Origin: Polyangium sp. 15x6
GTDB lineage: Bacteria; Myxococcota_A; Polyangia; Polyangiales; Polyangiaceae
Assembly: GCF_029960785.1 (NCBI RefSeq)
Contig: NZ_JASBQE010000040.1
Span: 41,302 to 105,301, forward strand
Length of the DNA: 64,000 nt
Direction: 5' to 3'
This document shows, piece after piece, positions 7,924-17,276 of the stretch. The notes under the pieces are model-generated. The model did no database searches. It had not been told where the DNA came from and saw only the letters and a program-made list of their open reading frames with translations. Every line of letters starts with the position of its first letter. The stretch's first letter is position 1. A program made the position numbers and the translations under genes.

Positions 7924-10251
7924 GTGACCGAACCCGAGCGCGCGGACAGGAGTGCGTGGGAAGGCGAAATGTTCCGGCTGCTCGCCGAGAACGTCGTCGA
8001 TTACGCCATTTTCATCACCGATCCGCACGGCATCGTCCTCCGCTGGAGCAAGGGCGCCGAGCGACTTCTCGGCTATCGCGAGGACGAGGTCCTCGGCAAG
8101 TCGTCCGACCTCTTTTTCACGCCGGAGGACATCCGGAGCGGCAAGCCCGAGCTCGAGCGCGAGCAGGCCTCGAGGAGCGGCCGCGGGGACGACGACCGCT
8201 GGCACGTCCGCAAGGATGGCACGCGGTTCTGGTCGGCCGGCGTCGAAACGCCGCTCCGGGACGAGCGCGGACACCTCCGCGGCTTCGCCAAGATCATGCG
8301 GGACCGCACCGACGTGAAGCGGCTCCAGGAGGCGGACCGCGAACGGGAGCGGCAGCTCGAGCTCCTGACCAATCACGTCCCCGTCTTGATCGCCCACTGC
8401 GACGCGGACCGCCGTTACAAGTACGTCAACAGGCCTTACGCCGCCCGCTTGCATCGGACGCCGAGCGAAGTCGCTGGCCGAACCATCCGCGACGTCATCG
8501 GCGAAGCTGCATACGCGTCCATCGAGCCGCACGTGGAGGCTGTCCTTCGCGGCGAGCGGGTCGAGTTCGAGGCCGAGGTGACGTTCGAGGGCGGCCAGAG
8601 CACGCAGATCATGCGGTGTGCGTACGACCCGGAGTTCGACGATGAAGGCCGGGTCACGGGGTTCGTCGCGGCCATCGTCAACGTGACCGAGTCCCAGCGG
8701 GCGAGGAATGCCCTGCGCGAGACCGAGGAGCGGCTGCGGACCCTCAGCGACAACCTGCCGCGGGGAGCGATCTACCAGCTTTTGGCCGAACCCACGGGGC
8801 ACAGGCGATTCCTTTATATCAGCGCGGGCATCGAGCAGCTCGTCGGCGTCACCCCTGCCGAAATTCAGGCGGACGCCTCGGCCCTCTATGGACTCATTCA
8901 CGAGGACGACCGCCCCCGCATCCTCGAGCTGGAGGCCGCCGCCCTCGGTGGTGGTGTCCCGTTCGATTGTGAGTGTCGATTGTGGACGCGCTGGGGCAGC
9001 ATTGTCTGGATTCATTCCCGCTCGGCTCTCCGGCGCCTGTCGACGGGCCAGACCATGTGGGAAGGCATTTTCATGGACGTCACGGCCCGCAAGGAGGCCG
9101 AGCAGGCGCTCCGCGACGCCGATCGCCGCAAGGACGAGTTCTTGGCCATGCTCGCCCACGAGCTGCGCAATCCCCTCGCGCCGATCCGGAACGCCGCCCA
9201 GATCCTCCGGCTCGTCGGCGCGGCCGATCCGAGGATCGAGCGGTCCACGGCGATCATCGAGCGCCAGGTCCAGCACATGACCCGGCTCGTCGACGACCTG
9301 CTCGACGTCAGTCGCATCACGAGCGGCAAGATCAAGCTGCAGAAGGGGCGGGTGGACGTCGCGCCGATCGTCTGGCGGGCCCTCGAGACGGCGAGGCCGC
9401 TGCTCGACGCGCGCAAGCACGAGGTCGCGATCGAATTGCCGCCCGAGCCGGTCTGGGTCTACGCCGATCCGACGCGGCTCACGCAGATGATCGAAAACCT
9501 CCTGACGAACGCGGCCAAGTACACGGAGGAGCGCGGGCACATCACGATTGCCGTCGAACGGGCGGGGGATACGGTGTCGATCCGGGTGCGGGACACCGGC
9601 ATTGGCATTCCTCAGGAAATGCTGACGCGTGTCTTCGATCTCTTCACGCAGGTGGATCGCTCGCTGGCCCGGTCGGAGGGCGGCCTCGGGATCGGGCTGA
9701 CGCTGGTGAAGAACATCGCCGAAATGCACGGCGGCGCGGTCGAAGCACGCAGCGAGGGGCGAGGGAAGGGGAGCGAGTTCATCGTCCGCCTGCCGATCTT
9801 GCCGGAGGCGGAGCCGCCGTCGGGCGCGCGGGCATCGGCAGGGAGCCCCCCGGCGGAGCCCCGCCGCATTCTGATCGTGGACGACAATCCCGACGTCGCG
9901 GAGAGCCTGTCGATGCTGCTGCGCATCGCGGGGCACGTGGTCCACACGGTGTACGACGGCAGCGCGGCGCTGGAAGCGGCGCGGACGTTCCGGCCCGAGG
10001 TCGTCTTGCTCGATATCGGTTTGCCCGGAATGAACGGATACGAGGTCGCCCGAAGGCTTCGCCAGGACCCCGACCAGGGCCAGGCGATTCTCGTCGCGCT
10101 GACGGGGTATGGCCACGAGGAGGACCGCCGACGAACGAAGGAGGCGGGTTTTGCCGCCCACCTGGTGAAGCCCGTCGATCTCGCCACGCTGGACGCGATC
10201 CTCGCGTCGGTCGGGGCGAAAACCGGCGCGCGTGGCCTCCCAAAGAGCTAG
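7924..10251 (+). CDS. Hybrid sensor histidine kinase, PAS-PAS-PAS-HisKA-HATPase-REC
   Basis: 775-residue cytoplasmic hybrid kinase starting at GTG 7924, with no transmembrane segments. Three PAS modules occupy about 15-130, 150-255 and 265-385. The first opens VVDYAIFITDPHGIV with GYREDEVLGK; each ends in a PAC-like segment (DRTDVKRL, NVTESQRA, DVTARKEA). HisKA follows with His412 in MLAHELRNPLAP, then HATPase_c (NLLTNAAKYT, DTGIGIP, GLGIGLTLVK). A C-terminal receiver begins at ILIVDDNPDVAESL and has Asp697 as acceptor (LLDIGLPGMNG). It would sense an intracellular or diffusible cue and relay phosphate internally. The next gene, a class III cyclase with FHA domain, starts 39 bp later on the same strand and could be a signalling partner. 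Confidence 0.95.
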   Translation: MTEPERADRSAWEGEMFRLLAENVVDYAIFITDPHGIVLRWSKGAERLLGYREDEVLGKSSDLFFTPEDIRSGKPELEREQASRSGRGDDDRWHVRKDGTRFWSAGVETPLRDERGHLRGFAKIMRDRTDVKRLQEADRERERQLELLTNHVPVLIAHCDADRRYKYVNRPYAARLHRTPSEVAGRTIRDVIGEAAYASIEPHVEAVLRGERVEFEAEVTFEGGQSTQIMRCAYDPEFDDEGRVTGFVAAIVNVTESQRARNALRETEERLRTLSDNLPRGAIYQLLAEPTGHRRFLYISAGIEQLVGVTPAEIQADASALYGLIHEDDRPRILELEAAALGGGVPFDCECRLWTRWGSIVWIHSRSALRRLSTGQTMWEGIFMDVTARKEAEQALRDADRRKDEFLAMLAHELRNPLAPIRNAAQILRLVGAADPRIERSTAIIERQVQHMTRLVDDLLDVSRITSGKIKLQKGRVDVAPIVWRALETARPLLDARKHEVAIELPPEPVWVYADPTRLTQMIENLLTNAAKYTEERGHITIAVERAGDTVSIRVRDTGIGIPQEMLTRVFDLFTQVDRSLARSEGGLGIGLTLVKNIAEMHGGAVEARSEGRGKGSEFIVRLPILPEAEPPSGARASAGSPPAEPRRILIVDDNPDVAESLSMLLRIAGHVVHTVYDGSAALEAARTFRPEVVLLDIGLPGMNGYEVARRLRQDPDQGQAILVALTGYGHEEDRRRTKEAGFAAHLVKPVDLATLDAILASVGAKTGARGLPKS

Positions 10252-10290
10252 GCGGGGCGGATCTTTCGGGCTACCCTGGTTCCGCCCACG

Positions 10291-11277
10291 ATGAAGCTCG
10301 ACTTCGACGCGATGAGCCTGACGGAAATCATCCGGCTCCAGACCCAGCTCTCGCAGGTCCTCACGCGGAGGTTCGAGAAGCCGCTCGCCCTCGGCTTCAC
10401 CGACATCGTCGGGTCGACGGCTTATTTCGCGCGCTTCGGTGACAAGGCAGGAAGGGCGCTGCAGCAGCTCCACCACGATCTCCTGGGGGAGTCGATCCAG
10501 CCGTTCGGCGGGCGAATCGTCGACGTCGCGGGCGACGGCGCGTTCACTTGTTTTCCCGACGTCGAAAAGGCCGTGGGCGCGTTCGTCGTCTTCCTCGAGC
10601 GCGCATCGCGGGAGAACGAGACGCGGGCGCGGGATCATCGGCTCGTGGTGCGGCTCGGCGTGCACTTCGGGCCGGTCTTGACCGACGGCGTGATCGTGTC
10701 GGGCGACGCGGTGAACCTGTGCGCGCGGATCGCCTCGACGGCCGAGCCCGACGAGCTGCGCCTCTCGGCGGCGGCGCTGCGCGAGGCTCCGCACGGCATG
10801 CGCGTGCGCGTCTGGCCCGTTCCGCCCGTCGTCGTCCGGGGGCACGAAGGGCCGCTCGTGCTCTTTCGCTTCGATTGGCGGGACGAACACCGCCTGCCCG
10901 GGAGCGTGGTCGTGCGCGAGACCGGCGACAGCTTCGTTTTGCCGCGGCAGGACCTCATCAGCTTCGGCCGGCTCCGCGGGGAGGAGGGGATGCGGGCGAA
11001 CGACGTGGTCCTTTCGCTGCGCGACAAGAAGCTCGAGCAGCTCGTGAGCCGGTTTCATTTCGAGCTCCGGCGCAAGCCGAAGGAGGGGTACGTGCTGCGG
11101 CCCGTCTCGCGCCAGCCGACGGAGGTGGACGGGCGGCTGGTCGAGACGAACCAGGAAGCGCCGATCCTGGCCGGCTCGGTCGTGCGGCTCTCCAAGGCCG
11201 TGACGCTCGAATTCAAGGCCCAGCCGGAGGCGGGCTTCGGGAATGCTTCGCCGACGATCGAACCGAAATCAGGTTGA
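10291..11277 (+). CDS. Class III nucleotidyl cyclase with C-terminal FHA domain
   Basis: 328 residues. Residues about 35-170 form a class III adenylate/guanylate cyclase catalytic domain. The first metal-binding Asp is in GFTDIVGST, the second metal region is VAGDGAFTCF, and the VSGDAVNLCARI segment is the conserved nucleotide-binding helix. A C-terminal FHA-like fold (about 225-310) contains FGR near its start and SRFHFELRR, the conserved phosphothreonine-recognition Ser/His segment. The pairing suggests a cyclase whose activity or location is set by binding a phosphorylated protein, for example a Ser/Thr kinase target. No membrane segment is visible. Substrate, ATP or GTP, cannot be decided by eye. 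It may be cotranscribed with the upstream hybrid kinase. Confidence 0.88.
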   Translation: MKLDFDAMSLTEIIRLQTQLSQVLTRRFEKPLALGFTDIVGSTAYFARFGDKAGRALQQLHHDLLGESIQPFGGRIVDVAGDGAFTCFPDVEKAVGAFVVFLERASRENETRARDHRLVVRLGVHFGPVLTDGVIVSGDAVNLCARIASTAEPDELRLSAAALREAPHGMRVRVWPVPPVVVRGHEGPLVLFRFDWRDEHRLPGSVVVRETGDSFVLPRQDLISFGRLRGEEGMRANDVVLSLRDKKLEQLVSRFHFELRRKPKEGYVLRPVSRQPTEVDGRLVETNQEAPILAGSVVRLSKAVTLEFKAQPEAGFGNASPTIEPKSG

Positions 11278-11299
11278 ACCGGAGGCCTCGGAGAAAACG

Positions 11300-12016
11300 A
11301 TGCATTCGACGATGAGCACCGGGACGACGAAAATCACGCGCCAAGTCCTTTCCGTCGAAGGTGAGCAGCTCCCCCTGACGATTGCGCGATCCAGCGGCGT
11401 CGGCGCGGCCCTCGTGATCCTGCCGTCCGCGTTCGGGGTCGCGCCCGATCTCGAAGCGCAGATGGAAGAGCTCGGGGCGGACGCGAGCCTCGTGGTCACC
11501 TTCGATCCGTTTTTCCGGACCGACAGCGGGCATGCCCCGTACGACGACATGGCGCGCGTGATGGCGCGGGTCAAGGGCGTCCAGCCCGAGCGCATCTATC
11601 GCGATCTGCGGGCGCTGATCGAATGGGCGCGAGCGGAGAGTCGTGGCCGGCCCGTCGTGATGCTCGGGATCTGCTTCGGCGGGCCGTTTGCGTTTCGCGC
11701 AGCCGCCGACGGCCTGGTCTCCGGCGTCGTGACGTGGCACGGCACCGGGCTGGAAAAACACCTCGATCGCGTGGTCGAGATGCGTTGCCCGATGCGCCTG
11801 CATTTCGGGAGCGTCGATCCGTTCGTGCCGCCGCCGGCCGTTGAGGCGGTCCGCGCTGCGTTCGCCGGGCGCGACGATGTTCAGGTTTTCGTGCACGAGG
11901 GCGCGACACACGGCTTCAGCCACCCGGCCGCGGTGAAGGCGTACAACGAGACGGCGGAGCGAGCGGCCATGAGCTCTTTGCGCGAGCTCGTCGCTGCGGT
12001 GGGCTCTCAGGCCTGA
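11300..12016 (+). CDS. Dienelactone hydrolase-family alpha/beta hydrolase
   Basis: 238-residue cytosolic alpha/beta hydrolase. The nucleophile elbow is GICFGG, with Cys in the nucleophile position as in dienelactone hydrolases. The acid is probably the Asp in GSVDPFVPP and the base the His in EGATHGF. Length matches the family (about 230-250). The start is ATG 11300 with GGAG six bases upstream; frame open further upstream overlaps the cyclase gene. The last ten bases overlap the convergent VOC gene. Substrate is unknown; members act on lactones and esters. Confidence 0.88.
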   Translation: MHSTMSTGTTKITRQVLSVEGEQLPLTIARSSGVGAALVILPSAFGVAPDLEAQMEELGADASLVVTFDPFFRTDSGHAPYDDMARVMARVKGVQPERIYRDLRALIEWARAESRGRPVVMLGICFGGPFAFRAAADGLVSGVVTWHGTGLEKHLDRVVEMRCPMRLHFGSVDPFVPPPAVEAVRAAFAGRDDVQVFVHEGATHGFSHPAAVKAYNETAERAAMSSLRELVAAVGSQA

Positions 12017-12777
12017 CGCGTCGCCGTGGCGCGCGAAAGCCACTCTGATAGCCTTTCCGCGGCCTTCAGCTCCTCGGACAGGCGGTCGCGCTCTTCCTCG
12101 GACAGGGGGAGCGCCTTTAGTTGCTCCCGGAGGGCCTGGCCCGACGCCGCGTCGTCCAATGCAATCGCAAGCTCCATCCGGGCCGCCATGGCTCGCACCC
12201 GGTCCTCCACCGGGGCTCCTGCCCCGTATTTGGCGAGGGCGACGTCGAGCACGCGCGCGGCGCCTTTGTCGTCGTTCTTGAAATCACGCAGGATGCGGGC
12301 ATTGTCGATCGTCTTCGCCAGGCCCGAGAGCGCCTTCGAGCCGCCGTATTCGAGGTCCGGCTCGCCCCGCTGGATGAAGATGATGTTGTTGCCCGAGGGG
12401 TCGATCAGCGAGAAGCGGCTCTGACCCGGCCGAAAGCGGGTGATCCGGGGCCTGCCGCGGGCCAGCACCTTGCCGTACTTCGCGCGCAGGGCCTCGGTGA
12501 ACGTGCGGTGATACGGCTCCACGGCGTCCACGAGGACCAGACAGCCGCCCGAGCTCTCCTCCTTCGGATCCAGTCCCTTGGGCCCCTTGCCGAAGTGCAG
12601 CTCGAATCCACGGAAGCGCAGCGCCAGATACAGATACGGCCGCGTCATCTCGTAGGTGGTCTCGAAGCCGAGCGCCCGATAAAACGCGAGCGTCTCGTCG
12701 GGCGAAACGCAGGGCAGGAGCGGAATCGTCGTCTCCTTCCCCTCGAGGGCGGGACCTTGGGCCGTATCTTTCGTCAT
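12007..12777 (-). CDS. VOC (glyoxalase/bleomycin-resistance) superfamily protein with helical tail
   Basis: 256 residues. The first 135 or so form one VOC unit: ending its first strand IPLLPCVSPDETLAFYRALG, the middle strand LHFGKGP, and the end FSLIDPSGNNIIFIQRG, which carries the typical terminal DPxGN segment. The rest is a helix-rich tail with charged repeats (SEEERDRLSEELKAAERL), unusual for a simple glyoxalase. Some VOC metal positions are not conserved clearly enough to call an enzyme. It could be an antibiotic-binding or regulatory VOC protein. It overlaps the convergent hydrolase gene by ten bases. Confidence 0.8.
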   Translation of the reverse strand: MTKDTAQGPALEGKETTIPLLPCVSPDETLAFYRALGFETTYEMTRPYLYLALRFRGFELHFGKGPKGLDPKEESSGGCLVLVDAVEPYHRTFTEALRAKYGKVLARGRPRITRFRPGQSRFSLIDPSGNNIIFIQRGEPDLEYGGSKALSGLAKTIDNARILRDFKNDDKGAARVLDVALAKYGAGAPVEDRVRAMAARMELAIALDDAASGQALREQLKALPLSEEERDRLSEELKAAERLSEWLSRATATRQA

Positions 12778-12832
12778 GGCTCGCTGATCCGACCTTTCCG
12801 GTGGCGAACGGTTGGAATGGGATGGCGTCGCG

Positions 12833-13663
12833 TCAACGTGCTTCAGGCGTGAACAGCGGCTCCCCGCTGGCCTTCACGCCGAACGCGCCGATGAGCGCCC
12901 GCCCCTCGGGCGAAAGGAGAAACTCCGCGAACGCGCGCGCCCCCTCCGCGTTGGCCCCTGCGCCGGCCTTCGGCTCGATCACGGAATACGTGTTTCGCAG
13001 CGCCGCGTCACCCTGGAACACGATTGACAGCTCCAGGTCTTTCTGCTTGGCCACGAATGTCGCGCGATCACTCAACGTGAACGCGCCCTCGTCCGACGCG
13101 CGCTCCAGCGTCTCGCCCATCCCGGCGTTCGCCCGCACGATGAACGTGCTGTTCGCGCCGATCCCCGCGGCCTTCCACAGCGCCATTTCGCGCTGGTTCG
13201 TCCCCGAGTCGTCCCCGCGTGACAGGAACGTCCGCCCCGACGACGCGATCCGCCGCAGCGCCTCCTGCACGTCTCCCGCTCCGGCCACGACGCCCACCTG
13301 ATCGGCGGGCCCGACGATCACGAACTCGTTGTGCATGAACGGGCTCCGCCGCCCCACCTCACCTGCGGCGACCGCCGCTTGCTCCTCGGCAGGCGCGTGC
13401 GTGATGGCCACGTCCGTCGCGCCGTCGCGCAGCGCGCGCAGCGCCTTGCCGGACCCGAGCGCATTCACCTCGACGCGGTAGCCCGTCTTCGCCTCGAACG
13501 CGGGGAGCAGCTCGTCGACGAGCCCCGTATCCTTCAAGCTCGTCGTCGTCGCGAGCCCGAGCGCGCGCCCTCCCGCGGGCTGCTTCCCGCAGGAAAGGCA
13601 GCACAGCGCGAGCAAGAAGAACACCCAGAGCGACCCGAACGAGCGGCGTGACAGCGCGTGCAT
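12833..13663 (-). CDS. tupA: TupA-like tungstate/molybdate ABC-transporter binding lipoprotein
   Basis: 276 residues; a Sec/lipoprotein signal with CCLSCGK lipobox. The mature chain begins with the TupA hallmark LATTTSLKDTGLVDELLPAF, and the anion-binding loop FLSRGDDSGTN is present, as is THAPAEE. This is the type II periplasmic binding fold specific for tungstate (or molybdate/sulfate-like oxyanions). No permease or ATPase gene (tupB/tupC) is adjacent, so the protein would need components encoded elsewhere. It is divergent from the pterin oxidoreductase at 13782 with a 118 bp shared upstream region, which fits metal supply to that enzyme. Confidence 0.9.
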   Translation of the reverse strand: MHALSRRSFGSLWVFFLLALCCLSCGKQPAGGRALGLATTTSLKDTGLVDELLPAFEAKTGYRVEVNALGSGKALRALRDGATDVAITHAPAEEQAAVAAGEVGRRSPFMHNEFVIVGPADQVGVVAGAGDVQEALRRIASSGRTFLSRGDDSGTNQREMALWKAAGIGANSTFIVRANAGMGETLERASDEGAFTLSDRATFVAKQKDLELSIVFQGDAALRNTYSVIEPKAGAGANAEGARAFAEFLLSPEGRALIGAFGVKASGEPLFTPEAR

Positions 13664-13781
13664 GACGCGGCGACTCTACCACTTCGTGTTTGCCCGGTCT
13701 GCCCTCGTGTTCGCCCGCGGGGGATGCTCCGCAAAACGCTTGTTTTCCGAACGCTCCCCGGCGCATGATCCCGTCCGGAAC
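13664..13781. promoter_or_regulatory. Shared divergent upstream region between tupA-like gene and pterin oxidoreductase gene
   Basis: This 118 bp region separates two divergently oriented genes that probably share metal physiology. It should hold both promoters. I see no clear palindromic operator or consensus -10/-35 pair, so it is listed by position only. Confidence 0.35.
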
Positions 13782-16268
13782 ATGGCCAGCGATTCGAACT
13801 TCTCGCGTCGTGGATTCCTCAAGTTGTCGGCTGCGACCAGCGCCGCGGCGGGCTTCGTGGCCGGCTGCGAGGCCACCGCGCCTCCGCCTCCGGCCGAGCC
13901 TCCGCGCGTGGCGCTCGATTTCACCCGGAGCTCGGGCGCGCTCCAGCCCGACGAGATCGTTCGCGCTGCTTGCCAGTTCTGCAACTCCCTCTGTGGGCTT
14001 CAGGTCCACAAGAAGGGCGGGCGCATCATCGACATCAAGGGTGAGACGGCCGATCCGGTCCAGGACGGTAACCTCTGCGTCAAAGGCCCGATGATGGCGC
14101 AGATCGCCTACAACCCGCACCGCATTCGTACGCCGCTCCGGCGCGTCTCCGGCGCGAAAGGCTCCCCCGATTCGCGCTTCGAGCCCATCGGCTGGGATCA
14201 GGCCCTCGCCGAGATCGCCAAAAAGCTCGTCGAGATCCGCGACACCACCGGCGCCGCCGGCGTCGCCAGCAAGACCTCGGGGCGGCTCGTGCGCGGCGTC
14301 GGATCCATCATCGGCCGGTTCTTCGATCTTTACGGCTCGCCCAATGCGACCGACGTCGGCCCCGTCTGCAACGACGCGGGCGGCGATGCCCTCGCCTGGA
14401 CCTTCGGCCTCGGCAATTTCACCAATGGCTACGGCAAGGACGGCATCACGGGAGAGGAGGACCTCGGCAGCTCGAGGTTTTTCCTCTTCTTCGGCACGAA
14501 CCAGGCCGAGACGCACCCCGTCACGTTCGAGCACCTCCTCCGGGCGCGCGCGCGCTCCGGCGCGAAGCTCGTCGTCGTCGACCCGCGGCAAACGCCGACC
14601 TCCGCCTTCGCCGACCAGCACATCGCCATTCGACCGCACACCGACATGGCGCTCGTGTACGCCATGCTCGCGCACATCCTCCGGCAGAAGCTCTACGACG
14701 CGGCGTTCGTCGAGCGGTGGGTCGTCGGGTTCGACGCGCTCGTCAAGCACGTCGAGGCGCAAGGGTTTTCCCCGGAGTGGGGCGAGCGGATGACGACCGT
14801 GCCCGCGAGCACGATCCGCGCCCTCGCCGAGGCGTACGCAAAGGCCCGTCCCGCGGCGATCTTTTGCAATGCGGGGATCTCGCACCAGATGAACGCGTTC
14901 CACACCTACCGGGCGATGGCGTTTCTCGCGGCGATCACCGGCAACGTCGGCAGGCCCGGCGGCGGCTGCAATTTCATGCACAACACCTGGCCGGGGGATC
15001 TCCGCTTGCCGAAGATCCGCGGCGACGTCCCGGAGAAGAAGGGCCCCGCGCTGCTCGGGCCCGACACGTTTCCGCGGGCGATCCTCGACGAGGATCCGTA
15101 TCGCCTGCGCGCCGTGTTCCTGATGGGAAACCCGCTCGTCGACGGCGCGAACGCAGCGCGGGTGCGCGCGGCGTACGAAAAGCTCGAGCTTCTCGTGTAT
15201 CCGGGCCTCTTCCTGGAGGAGCCCGCGCTCTTCGCCGATTACGTGCTCCCGATCCCGAGCGTGCTCGAACAGGAGTGCGTCTACATGCGCCGCGACGATC
15301 GCGCCATTCGCTGGTCGGACAAAGCGATCGACCCGATCGGCGAAGCGCGGCCCGACATTCACTTCTGGATCAACCTCGCCCACGCCATGGCCGAGGTCGA
15401 CAAGAAGAATCCGCCCTCGTACTGGAAGGACAATCTTCCCGCGGCGTGGAAGGACTACCGCACGCTCTGGGACGAGGTTTTCGTCAAGAACACGCCGGGC
15501 ATGGCGGGGATGACCTCGAAGCGCCTGCGCGAGAGGACCGAGCCGCTGAGGTGGCCTTGCCCCTCCGCGGATCATCCGGGCACGAGCACGCTCTACCTCG
15601 ACCATCCCTCCTGGGCATCCGTGGCGAGCGCCCTCGGGCACGCGGGCAAACGATTCTTCACGCCGAGCGGAAAGATCGAGATTCACACGCCTGCGATGCA
15701 CGAAAAACTCGCCCGCGCCGGGCACGCCGCGTTATCGCCGTTTTATTCGCACCCGGAGGTCGGCGCCGGGGTCCCGACGATCGAGCACCTCGCCGAGAAG
15801 GTCCCGAATCCGCTCCATCCCGGCTCCTCCACGCCGCGGGTCAAGCTCGGCGTGCCGCCGAACGAAGGCGCGCGCGCGGGCTTCCCGCTCCTCGGGATGA
15901 TCGGCCGGCCGAGCGTGGTCCATTTCGCGACGATGACGCAATGGACGCAGACCGGGAAGCTGATGAACGGCCTCCGGCTCGTGCAGATTCACCCCAGCGC
16001 CGCGGCGCGGGCGGGCATCCGCGACGGCGACGTGATCCGGGTGGAGAGCCCGCGGGGCGTGATCACGGCGACGGCGCTGCTCTTCGACGGCATTCGCGAG
16101 GACACGATCTTCGTGCCGAATTTCTTCGGTCCGGCGCAGAAGGTCGGCGACGATCTCGGCCTGCCGCGGTACGAGCCCGCGAACGTGCTCGTCGATGAAC
16201 GGCATTTCGATGCGCTGTCCGGGCAGCAGGCGTATAAATGTTTCGCGTGTCGGGTGGTCCGGGCCTGA
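13782..16268 (+). CDS. Tat-exported molybdopterin/tungstopterin oxidoreductase (PsrA/FdhA-like)
   Basis: 828 residues. The Tat signal SRRGFLKLS is followed by a hydrophobic Ala-rich stretch and VAGC, so it is exported folded and may be lipidated. A [4Fe-4S] motif follows: CQFCNSLC, then the fourth Cys in GNLCVKG. The catalytic region follows with FFGTNQAETHP, then NPLVDGAN, and the C-terminal pterin-binding domain (DGDVIRVESPRG, VPNFFG). A Cys in DVGPVCNDAGG is at the place where dimethyl-sulfoxide-reductase-family catalytic subunits carry the metal-ligand Cys/SeCys. It could be a formate dehydrogenase, polysulfide/thiosulfate reductase or related enzyme; no electron-transfer (PsrB) or membrane anchor gene is beside it. 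A start upstream of 13782 would overlap the tupA-like promoter. A solitary tungstate-binding protein is divergent, hinting at W rather than Mo. Confidence 0.92.
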   Translation: MASDSNFSRRGFLKLSAATSAAAGFVAGCEATAPPPPAEPPRVALDFTRSSGALQPDEIVRAACQFCNSLCGLQVHKKGGRIIDIKGETADPVQDGNLCVKGPMMAQIAYNPHRIRTPLRRVSGAKGSPDSRFEPIGWDQALAEIAKKLVEIRDTTGAAGVASKTSGRLVRGVGSIIGRFFDLYGSPNATDVGPVCNDAGGDALAWTFGLGNFTNGYGKDGITGEEDLGSSRFFLFFGTNQAETHPVTFEHLLRARARSGAKLVVVDPRQTPTSAFADQHIAIRPHTDMALVYAMLAHILRQKLYDAAFVERWVVGFDALVKHVEAQGFSPEWGERMTTVPASTIRALAEAYAKARPAAIFCNAGISHQMNAFHTYRAMAFLAAITGNVGRPGGGCNFMHNTWPGDLRLPKIRGDVPEKKGPALLGPDTFPRAILDEDPYRLRAVFLMGNPLVDGANAARVRAAYEKLELLVYPGLFLEEPALFADYVLPIPSVLEQECVYMRRDDRAIRWSDKAIDPIGEARPDIHFWINLAHAMAEVDKKNPPSYWKDNLPAAWKDYRTLWDEVFVKNTPGMAGMTSKRLRERTEPLRWPCPSADHPGTSTLYLDHPSWASVASALGHAGKRFFTPSGKIEIHTPAMHEKLARAGHAALSPFYSHPEVGAGVPTIEHLAEKVPNPLHPGSSTPRVKLGVPPNEGARAGFPLLGMIGRPSVVHFATMTQWTQTGKLMNGLRLVQIHPSAAARAGIRDGDVIRVESPRGVITATALLFDGIREDTIFVPNFFGPAQKVGDDLGLPRYEPANVLVDERHFDALSGQQAYKCFACRVVRA

Positions 16269-16284
16269 GCCTCTCTCCCTTCGT

Positions 16285-17276
16285 TCAGCGCATGAGCTTC
16301 TCCACCGGCACGTGGAACGTCGCGCGCAGGATGCCGAGCCATGATTGCGTCGTCCCGGGCCCCTCGATCGGCGCCGTGTCGTATGCCGTGAAATACCCGG
16401 CGGCCGAGACGGCGCAGAACTGCGTCGCCCACCATCGAATCGCCGCCGAGACCCTCGTGGCCCCGCCGGGCTCGACGTCGCGCGCGCCTTGCCCGAGGGA
16501 TAGCCGCTCGAATCGCCCCGCGAGCTCCAGCGCGCCGATTCCCCACGATCGCCCCGGCCGCTCCGTCGGCCAGATCCCCGGCGCGCGCCGTTGTCCCGTC
16601 AGCATCCAGGCTGCCTCGACGAATCCACCGAGCGACCGGATGAAGTCTTGCGGCACGCGCGGCGTCGCCGGATTGCCGTCCGTGTCCTTGGCGCGGCTCT
16701 CCTTGGCGACTCCGATTTCCCCGAGGATCCGCACCGGCCCGAGATATGCGGCCGCGTGCGCCTCGGCGACGTGCCGCGGCCCGTACACCGTGGCGGCTCG
16801 ATAAAAGATGAACCCGTCCGCGGTCGTACCTCGGACGCCGATCCGATCCTCCGCGCTCTCCGCGTGTATCCCGGCGCCGAGGCGCAAGCCGAGGAGCGGC
16901 GCGCCTTTCGTCTGTGGATTCGCGCGCCCCAGCGCGACGTCGAGCCGCGCGTCGACGAGAAGAGCGGCGTCTTGCGCGCCCCGAGGGAGAGCTCCCACGA
17001 CGCCGACGGCCGAATGGACGCGTAGGCGTCGAGCAGCGCCGGTTTTTCCTGGGCCCATTCGGCCTGCGCAACGGCGTGAAACCAGGGCGTGAAATCGGCG
17101 CGCGCGCCGAGGCGCAGGCGCGCGACCGCGAAGCCGTCCTCGCCCTCCACGCGATCGGCGGAGTGCAGCCGCGCGTCGATGTCCCCCTGGAAAAGAGCCT
17201 GCACCCGCGGCCCTTCGGCGCGGGCGACGGCCGGCGACAGCAAGAGCGCCACGAGGGCGAATCCGCGGCGCATCAT
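16285..17276 (-). pseudogene. Outer-membrane porin-like beta-barrel, frameshifted
   Basis: The N-terminal frame from 17276 encodes a signal peptide (MMRRGFALVALLLSPAVARA) and beta strands up to WELSLGARKTPLF. The same protein then continues one base out of frame as VDARLDVALGRANPQTKG through to the end at 16285. The second part has alternating strands and ends in a terminal Phe-containing strand (SWLGILRATFHV), like OprP/phosphate-selective porins. The switch is near 16955-16961 and is cured by restoring one base, about 330 residues in all. The start ATG shares its A with the TGA of the upstream gene (TGATG), a translational-coupling arrangement. It could be a true pseudogene or a one-base sequence error. 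It is convergent with the pterin oxidoreductase, 16 bp apart. Confidence 0.65.

Noticed and set aside
7903..11058. Very long antisense open frame on the minus strand across the hybrid kinase and cyclase genes
   Set aside because: High G+C keeps several frames open. The antisense reading has no domain, while the plus strand shows PAS, HisKA, HATPase, receiver and cyclase motifs.
13782..16268. A selenocysteine formate dehydrogenase
   Set aside because: No in-frame TGA is present; the ligand position carries Cys.
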